DNA of 19,753 nucleotides, from NCBI GenBank assembly GCA_937891805.1, contig CALATK010000069.1:1-19753 (forward strand), read 5' to 3'. The notes under the pieces were generated by a model. The model was not told the origin of the DNA, ran no database searches, and worked only from the letters and a program-made list of their open reading frames with translations. Origin of the DNA: an uncultured Fibrobacter sp. (GTDB lineage: Bacteria; Fibrobacterota; Fibrobacteria; Fibrobacterales; Fibrobacteraceae). Made by a program: the position numbers and the translations under genes. Shown here piece after piece: positions 15,072 through 19,753 of this stretch. Each line of letters starts with the position of its first letter. Position 1 is the stretch's first letter.

Positions 15072-16393
15072 TGTTAGACTATGTTTTCTTCCTCGTTCCA
15101 ACGGATGGTATTCAATTATTATTCTTGCTGGTTATAGCAGGACTGTCTGTTGGTACAGCAATATGGGTGCACCTAAGCACAAGAGAAAAAACAGGAACGT
15201 GGACAAGTAATTGGGAAAGAAATTGGGAAGGAGACTCAAAAAATAAACCAATTGATGATTTTAACATAGAACATGGCTCGGTTTTTGAGTTGTCGGAGGC
15301 CATAGCTACTCCTGCAGAAAAATTTGCAAGTGTTCTACCCAGTATGCTTTTGGTTATTGGCTTGTTAGGAACCTTTCTTGGTGTGGGTTTCTCATTAGAT
15401 GCGGCCGCCGGGATCCTTGGAAACAAGGGTGAAGAACCTATGGTGCTGTTGCAAAAAATGATGCCTATGCTAGATGGTATGGGGGCTCTTTTTAAATCCT
15501 CTATATATGGAATCATCTTCTTTTTTCTGTTTTCTGCTTGGCGGAGTAAATTTGGCACAGATGGGAAAAGGCTAAAATATTGTATAACAAAATGTAATGA
15601 GTTGCTTGCAACAAAAAAAAGCGAAGAAACCAAGCCGATTATAGAATCGCTAAATAATGTATCGAATAGTTTGGGAGATTCTTTGCAAGATGTGTTGATA
15701 AAGGTTCTGAATGAGGGAATGCGTCATATTGGCGAATCCCTACAAATGGTGAACAAGAGTCTTGGTGAATCCATGCAGGAAACGATTTCTAAGGGGTTCA
15801 AATCGGCAAATGATGATTTAAAGAAGGTTGCAGATTCGCTAAATAATCTTAACGAAAAAATGGAGGAGTCTTTTAAATCTGTTGAGACATCGGCAAAGAA
15901 AATGGGTGATGCGTCATCTTCTTTGAAAAAGTCTGTTGAAAATTTCACTCCGGCAGTTCAGAAAACTTTAGGAGAGATTCAGGATGAATTTGTGGCTAGC
16001 ATAGAAAAAAGTGGGAAGATAATGGATGATGCGGGCGGCAATATTCAAAAAGCGGTAAATGAAATGGCAAAAGAAACAGCCGCGGGACAAGGAAATTTAA
16101 ACAAAACTTTGTCAGATTTCCAATCAAAATTGGAAAATTTCCAATCAAGTTTGACCCAGATGATGGCACAGATATCACGAGTGACGACAAAAATTGGAGA
16201 AATGTCAAAAGTTTCCGCTGCCGCCATAAAACAGATAGGGGAAGACATAAGGGAGCGCATGAGTGATATTTCAGGGGCTAACTTCCAGATAGATAAAACA
16301 TTGAAAAATTTCCCATTAGATGAAGTAAGAATGTTTTTAAACATTTCTTTGAAAAAACTAAAGCCGTCAGATTTTCCAAAAGTCGATAAATAA
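15071..16393 (+). CDS. ZorA-like MotA/TolQ/ExbB proton-channel protein
   Basis: A 440-aa inner-membrane protein. Three membrane helices are visible: about 14-34, about 90-110 (LLVIGLLGTFLGVGFSL) and about 138-158 (GMGALFKSSIYGIIFFFLF). The second and third carry the family signatures 'GLLGTxLG' and 'GxGxxxxTS.xG' of MotA/TolQ/ExbB stators. From about 195 to 420 follows a long coiled-coil tail with repeated (L/I)GESLQ-type units (202, 221, 232). A motor unit with a long cytoplasmic helical tail is the hallmark of ZorA, where the tail is needed for Zorya defence. It overlaps the preceding stop by one base and is followed after 8 nt by the ZorB-like gene. Other TolQ or ExbB roles are possible, but the tail and the partner favour a Zorya-like system. 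Confidence 0.85.
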   Translation: MLDYVFFLVPTDGIQLLFLLVIAGLSVGTAIWVHLSTREKTGTWTSNWERNWEGDSKNKPIDDFNIEHGSVFELSEAIATPAEKFASVLPSMLLVIGLLGTFLGVGFSLDAAAGILGNKGEEPMVLLQKMMPMLDGMGALFKSSIYGIIFFFLFSAWRSKFGTDGKRLKYCITKCNELLATKKSEETKPIIESLNNVSNSLGDSLQDVLIKVLNEGMRHIGESLQMVNKSLGESMQETISKGFKSANDDLKKVADSLNNLNEKMEESFKSVETSAKKMGDASSSLKKSVENFTPAVQKTLGEIQDEFVASIEKSGKIMDDAGGNIQKAVNEMAKETAAGQGNLNKTLSDFQSKLENFQSSLTQMMAQISRVTTKIGEMSKVSAAAIKQIGEDIRERMSDISGANFQIDKTLKNFPLDEVRMFLNISLKKLKPSDFPKVDK

Positions 16394-16401
16394 CAAATAT
16401 C

Positions 16402-17022
16402 ATGCGAGAAAAACCAAATCCATTTGTTTCGATATCCGACCTGATGGCAGGCGTCACTGCGGTAATTATGTTGCTGCTAGTTGTCATGGTTGTTCGAATG
16501 TCGGTAATGTCTGCTCAGGCTGAAATGAAGCGTAAGCAGGGCGTTGCTCATGCCATTGAAGAAATTCGCGAAAGTATGGGAGATGATATACAAAACGTTG
16601 TTGTGACGGACAGTGTTATCACATTGAGCGATGCCGCTTTTGAAAGGGGGAGCGCCTGTCTTAACGAATCTATTGAGAATGCACTTACGCAGAAAATAGC
16701 TCCGATTCTTTCTAAAAAATTGCAAGAGTATCCCAATATATCGGTACAAATCGAAGGCCATACCGACAATTTGCCTGTAAAGAGTATTTCTACGGATATT
16801 AAGGCAAAATGTGCGCTTTTTGATGACAATTATAGCCTTTCGGCAGGCCGTGCACGGGAAGCTCGTAAGGCGATTTTGGCAGCTGTAAAAGATGACAAAG
16901 CTGTTAGCCGGAGAATTGCCGTTGTTGGATTTGGACCCGATAGGCTAAAGGATGATAGGCATCCTGGGGCGGCTACTAACCGTCGTGTAGAAATCCGGTT
17001 AATTGCTCGTAACGGGGAATGA
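16402..17022 (+). CDS. ZorB-like MotB/OmpA peptidoglycan-binding protein
   Basis: A 206-aa protein with a short cytoplasmic start, one membrane helix (about 11-32) containing the proton-relay Asp13 in FVSISDLMAGVTAVIML, then a periplasmic OmpA-like domain: VQIEGHTDNLP (about 116-126), YSLSAGRAREARKAI (about 144-158) and NRRVEIRLI (about 194-202). This is the layout of ZorB and MotB, which anchor the stator to peptidoglycan and couple proton flow to rotation. The phrase SDLMxG at the start of the helix is typical of ZorB-type proteins. It follows the ZorA-like gene by 8 nt without a clear ribosome site and ends in an ATGA overlap with the lipase gene. Confidence 0.87.
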   Translation: MREKPNPFVSISDLMAGVTAVIMLLLVVMVVRMSVMSAQAEMKRKQGVAHAIEEIRESMGDDIQNVVVTDSVITLSDAAFERGSACLNESIENALTQKIAPILSKKLQEYPNISVQIEGHTDNLPVKSISTDIKAKCALFDDNYSLSAGRAREARKAILAAVKDDKAVSRRIAVVGFGPDRLKDDRHPGAATNRRVEIRLIARNGE

Positions 17023-17966
17023 TTATGTTAAAAAATTTTGTTTTTGTTTTTACGGGTGGTGGTGCAAAAGGTGCTTGGCAATTAGGTGTATGGAAGGCCT
17101 TTGAGGAAAAAGGCTACAGGGCAAAGGCGGTATCTGGCACCTCCGTTGGAGCATTAAACGCAGCCTTGTATGCTCAAGGCGATTACGCAAAGGCAGAAGA
17201 AGCATGGAATGACATTAACTCCTGGAGACTTTTGCATCCCGATCTTTTTAACATCGTTATGAAAGGGATGCCGGCGTCTCTAGCAAAAGGTTTTTTGACA
17301 AAATGTAATCCTTCTGTGGCTGCGATTATGGAATGGTTTGGGGGCTCTTCAAAGGAAGATGGATTTTGCTTGCAAGACGGATTACGTGAATTGATAGATG
17401 GCTATCTAAATTTAAACAAACGAAATCATTGGCTCCCTTTTTTTGTCTGCGCACATTCTATTGAAGAATCTTGCCCAGAGTATTTTGCTATTAACTCAAA
17501 AGACGATTGGTCATCAAAAGAGATAGCGGATATTTTATTGGCTTCTGCAGCTATCCCCGTAATATACTCTTCTGTCAATATTCGGGGTAAAGAATATAAC
17601 GATGGCGGTGGCGGTGTTTTAACTTTTTTATTCGATGATGAAAGTGATGAATATGACAATGCGCCTAGAGCACCGCTGCAAAGACTTCCATTAGATTTAA
17701 TCATTACATTGGAATTAAATTTTAAACAAAACAATGATTGTATTCAAAAAACAAAGAAAGGCTTGTATACCGCTAAAATTGTTCCTTCTGAGCATTTGGG
17801 AGATTTTATAGATGGAACAATAAAATTTGATAATTTGTTTGTTAATCAACTAATAGATCTTGGGTATAAAGATGGTCTGAATTGGTTGAATCGTAATGAC
17901 GTTCAGTTGAAGTTAGAACGCGTTCTTGGCAATTCTTCAATATTACCCAAGATTACATTTGACTAA
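17019..17966 (+). CDS. Patatin-like phospholipase, probable membrane-attacking effector
   Basis: A 315-aa patatin-family lipid acyl hydrolase. The oxyanion loop GGGAKG (13-18), nucleophile elbow GTSVG with Ser42 (40-44) and catalytic Asp195 in NDGGGG are intact, with ASAAIPVIYSSVNIRG (about 175-190) as in the family. It has no signal peptide, so it should act from the cytoplasm on the inner membrane lipids. Patatins serve as cell-killing effectors in other bacterial defence systems, for example CapV in CBASS; the same role here is inferred from context. The ATG at 17019 overlaps the ZorB-like stop as ATGA; an in-frame ATG at 17025 is an alternative. It is the last gene of the operon, and the codon use is A/T-rich like the other operon members. 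Confidence 0.85.
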   Translation: MIMLKNFVFVFTGGGAKGAWQLGVWKAFEEKGYRAKAVSGTSVGALNAALYAQGDYAKAEEAWNDINSWRLLHPDLFNIVMKGMPASLAKGFLTKCNPSVAAIMEWFGGSSKEDGFCLQDGLRELIDGYLNLNKRNHWLPFFVCAHSIEESCPEYFAINSKDDWSSKEIADILLASAAIPVIYSSVNIRGKEYNDGGGGVLTFLFDDESDEYDNAPRAPLQRLPLDLIITLELNFKQNNDCIQKTKKGLYTAKIVPSEHLGDFIDGTIKFDNLFVNQLIDLGYKDGLNWLNRNDVQLKLERVLGNSSILPKITFD

Positions 17967-18037
17967 TTTGCATCTCTAGTGTAGCCAAAAATAAGTTCCG
18001 AAAAGTGAAACTCGTATTTTCTGTGATTGGCAATCGG

Positions 18038-18066
18038 TTAACATTTTGTAATATACAAAATGTTAA
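18038..18066. repeat. Perfect 13-bp inverted repeat at the operon's 3' edge
   Basis: TTAACATTTTGTA (18038-18050), ATA, TACAAAATGTTAA (18054-18066). The right arm covers the stop codon of the convergent WYL gene, and the left arm lies 71 bp after the lipase stop. There is no T run on either side, so it is not a typical intrinsic terminator, although a bidirectional role cannot be excluded. The stretch AAATGTTAAAT (18058-18068) matches 9 of 11 bases of the XerD half of the E. coli dif site, while the other half matches poorly. The DNA is A/T-rich to the left and G/C-rich to the right. Confidence 0.55.
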
Positions 18067-19031
18067 ATACTCCTATACACCCCCGCGGCCTTCTCGAACT
18101 GCTCCTTGAACCATAGGTGCAGTTCTCGCGGTTCCAGGATGTCGGCGTCGCTCAGGAACTGCGGAAAATACACCTTCGCGAGTTTCTCGGAACATTCGAA
18201 GGTGTAGGTGCCGGCGCCATTTAATGCCGCCCCGTTTACTTCCGCGTTTGCGGCTGCCTGCGTTGAGTCACTTTCGTCAATCATCGCAATCACTTTCGGT
18301 CGATTGGTGGAGAGCTTGTTGTAGCGTCTGGCGCCTTCTTCGGTGAGTTTCACTTTGACACTTTGTCCGTAACAGAGGAACGGGTCGAAGTGTTCGCGGT
18401 AGGTTTCTGCTTGGCGCGAGAGTTCAAAGTTTTCGCAGTGGTATGCCTTGCTCGCGGTATCGGGGGCGACTCCCCGAATGTGGCAGAGCCGCAGTGAATG
18501 GAAGCGGGCCCCGACAGTGGCGCAGTCTACTTTGTCGTCGCACACTACTACGTATGCCCGCACCTGCGATGGCGAGAATGCCAAGAAGCATGGCGAAACG
18601 CTCTTACGCTCTCCGCGGTTGGTAAGCGAAACGTTGATGCGGGACTCCGCTGCGGCAGTCAGTTTGTCCAGTTCATCGTGGAATATGAAGCATTCCCGCT
18701 TTCCGCGGGGCATGTTCACATAGCATTCAAAGTAGTAGCGGCAGAGGGTGGCGATTTTTGTGCCCGCATTCTTGGTGAAGAAATTCGCGAAGTTGGCAAA
18801 GCTCTCGCCTGCCTGATTCAGTGAGAACTGCAGCGGCGGCACGTTTTTGTACAAAGTATCGTCGGCGCCGGTTCTGGTCGGGTCAGGCGGCGTAAATTCC
18901 GCATAGCGGGCGAGTATCCTGTTGCACAGGTCGCTCAGGCTCTTGAGCCCGTAATCTTCGGCGTCCAGTTCCATTTGCGAACGCAGCAGGTGCGATACGG
19001 CGACTTTTATTTTCTGCGATACGTTGATCAT
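18063..19031 (-). CDS. WYL-domain regulator
   Basis: A 322-aa protein. The N-terminus (about 1-45, MINVSQKIKVAVSHLLRS) may be a ribbon-helix-helix or similar DNA-binding unit. The middle (about 130-190) fits a WYL fold: RINVSLTNRGERKSVSPCFL, then a strand ending AYVVVCDD and HSLRLCHIRGV. The end (about 222-320) fits the WCX domain, closing with DILEPRELHLWFKEQFEKAA. WYL proteins are ligand-sensing transcription regulators, frequent near phage-defence genes. This gene is convergent with the motor-lipase operon but has G/C-rich, host-like codon use, so it may be an older neighbour. Start: ATG 19031, with ATG 19046 five codons upstream as an alternative; neither has a clear ribosome site. The frame extends to 19184 but that part looks non-coding. 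Confidence 0.72.
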   Translation of the reverse strand: MINVSQKIKVAVSHLLRSQMELDAEDYGLKSLSDLCNRILARYAEFTPPDPTRTGADDTLYKNVPPLQFSLNQAGESFANFANFFTKNAGTKIATLCRYYFECYVNMPRGKRECFIFHDELDKLTAAAESRINVSLTNRGERKSVSPCFLAFSPSQVRAYVVVCDDKVDCATVGARFHSLRLCHIRGVAPDTASKAYHCENFELSRQAETYREHFDPFLCYGQSVKVKLTEEGARRYNKLSTNRPKVIAMIDESDSTQAAANAEVNGAALNGAGTYTFECSEKLAKVYFPQFLSDADILEPRELHLWFKEQFEKAAGVYRSI

Positions 19032-19227
19032 GCCATAAAGATACATTTCAAAACGCCCCAAAGGAACCCTTGCGCCACAAAAACGAAGGTTCCAGAAAAT
19101 GGGCAACGCTGAACAAAATATCGCGAAATTCCACTGTTTTCGCCAAGGTCCGTTTTCGCAAAAGTTCCTACCTGTAGAACGCAAAAATAATGCCTATTTG
19201 AGCAAGCGGGGAAAGAGATTAAATTAC

Positions 19228-19305
19228 GACAAGGAGATTCCCGCCTTGCTTCGACAACGCTCAGCACAAGCAGCACAGGTCGCGGGAATGGCAAAGACAA
19301 GGAGG
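19228..19305. repeat. Composite hairpin repeat in the 279-bp divergent intergenic
   Basis: ATTCCCGC (19237-19244) and GCGGGAAT (19282-19289) are exact inverted copies, embedded in GACAAGGAGATTCCCGCC and CGCGGGAATGGCAAAGACAA, a word pair seen as an intergenic repeat in many genomes. The loop is filled by CTTCGACAACGCTCAGCAC-like sequence, itself a familiar repeat word. The right end runs directly into the AAGGAGG ribosome site of the 120-aa gene. The rest of the gap (19032-19227) shows no feature I can name. Confidence 0.45.
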
Positions 19306-19310
19306 CCGTT

Positions 19311-19673
19311 ATGGCAAGGACAAATAGTAAAACGATCTTCCTCGAAGATATCGAGGACATGGAAGATAACGAAATAGAAACCGAAAAATTGTCGAGCATT
19401 CTCGACGACATCTACGATCTCGCCCACGACATTTTCCCGGAGGCGACCGAAAGTTTCCACAAGAAGGTGGGCGACCTGCTGGAAGGAACCGTAAACTACA
19501 TCGAAAACATCACGCCTTCCTGGGAGGCGGGCTGCGACCGCATCTACAACAAGGTGATGGATTTTCTGGACGGTGCCGAAGAATCCTCCTTGAAGGCGGT
19601 TGACAAAGTACGGCGTAGTCCGATTGGTGCCGCCATCAACCAGGTGTACAAAAGGAACCATCGTGAATCGTAA
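19311..19673 (+). CDS. 120-aa acidic helical protein, unknown function
   Basis: I recognise no family. The protein is acidic in its first half (FLEDIEDMEDNEIETEKLSS) and mostly helical, with no signal peptide or membrane helix, and a basic end (KRNHRES). The mid part (EATESFHKKVGDLLEGTVNY) has the evenly spaced hydrophobic residues of a helical bundle. The evidence that it is real is the near-perfect AAGGAGG (19299-19305) at the right distance from ATG 19311, host-like G/C-rich codon use, and a hairpin terminator right after the TAA. It is divergent from the WYL gene. Confidence 0.7.
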   Translation: MARTNSKTIFLEDIEDMEDNEIETEKLSSILDDIYDLAHDIFPEATESFHKKVGDLLEGTVNYIENITPSWEAGCDRIYNKVMDFLDGAEESSLKAVDKVRRSPIGAAINQVYKRNHRES

Positions 19674-19686
19674 GGGCGCATAGACG

Positions 19687-19717
19687 AAAAGCCCATGGAG
19701 ACAATCCATAGGCTTTT
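19687..19717 (+). terminator. Intrinsic terminator after the 120-aa gene
   Basis: AAAAGCC-C-ATGGA pairs with TCCAT-A-GGCTTTT around the loop GACAA, with one C-A mismatch. The stem ends in TTTT, 14 nt after the stop codon of the gene. Confidence 0.7.
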
Positions 19718-19753
19718 GATATATCGGCTTGGACCGGACTTTTTCTGTTTTTT

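Noticed and set aside
16117..16136. TTTCCAAT-CAAA-ATTGGAAA hairpin inside the ZorA-like gene
   Set aside because: It falls in a locally repetitive coding stretch (FQSKLENFQSSL) and is best explained by the repeated codons.
19099..19377. 92-aa plus-strand open frame before the 120-aa gene
   Set aside because: It crosses the hairpin repeat, has no ribosome site, and overlaps the better-supported gene at 19311.
1..19753. tRNA, rRNA, CRISPR array, transposase or integrase
   Set aside because: None was recognised by reading both strands; no regularly spaced repeats or matching proteins are present.

Overview
The window looks like chromosomal DNA of a Fibrobacter species (F. succinogenes-like rumen or gut fibre degrader). 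Three things point there: a protein with two FISUMP (TIGR02145, Fibrobacter major paralogous) domains, a TIGR02147 (Fsuc_second) protein directly followed by a lipoprotein, and a secreted GH5 endoglucanase with a Fibrobacter-style C-terminal sorting tail. This assignment rests on recognising families by eye, not on a database search.

Left part (1-9977), ordinary accessory and core genes: the 3' end of a Y-family (DinB/UmuC-like) polymerase gene plus a YolD-like partner; on the minus strand a GH5 cellulase preceded by an EamA/DMT transporter; a glucokinase gene complete in one frame except for an in-frame TAG; on the minus strand a FISUMP protein and a small lipoprotein; then a divergent RhlE-type DEAD-box RNA helicase and an acyltransferase-3 membrane protein. 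The intergenic DNA around 567-660 and 4055-4219 holds imperfect inverted repeats with central 3-nt-loop palindromes, which look like a genome-specific intergenic repeat.

Middle part (10195-17966), the most interesting region: TIGR02147 regulator-like gene, lipoprotein, then a tight, A/T-rich block of six genes. These are a 69-aa protein made of two identical-period zinc modules, an AAA+ ATPase with an N-terminal zinc ribbon, a 411-aa helical protein with a cationic amphipathic N-terminus, a ZorA-like MotA/TolQ/ExbB proton-channel subunit with a long coiled-coil tail, a ZorB-like TM-OmpA peptidoglycan-binding subunit, and a patatin-like phospholipase. The last four genes overlap or nearly touch (TAATG, 8-nt gap, ATGA). 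The ZorA/ZorB pair is the hallmark of Zorya anti-phage defence. The partners of types I-III (ZorC/D, ZorE, ZorF/G) are absent, and an AAA+ ATPase, an unrecognised helical protein and a membrane-attacking lipase take their place. I infer a candidate undescribed Zorya-like, proton-motor-driven abortive-infection system. The two outer sides of 10195-17966 carry the same dyad, TTTTGTA-N3-TACAAAA (10082-10098 and 18044-18060).

Right part (18038-19753): a perfect 13-bp inverted repeat at the composition boundary overlaps the 3' end of a convergent, G/C-rich WYL-domain regulator. It is followed by a 279-bp divergent intergenic with a composite hairpin repeat, and a 120-aa protein of unknown function with a strong ribosome binding site and a terminator.

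No rRNA, tRNA, CRISPR array, transposase or integrase was seen.
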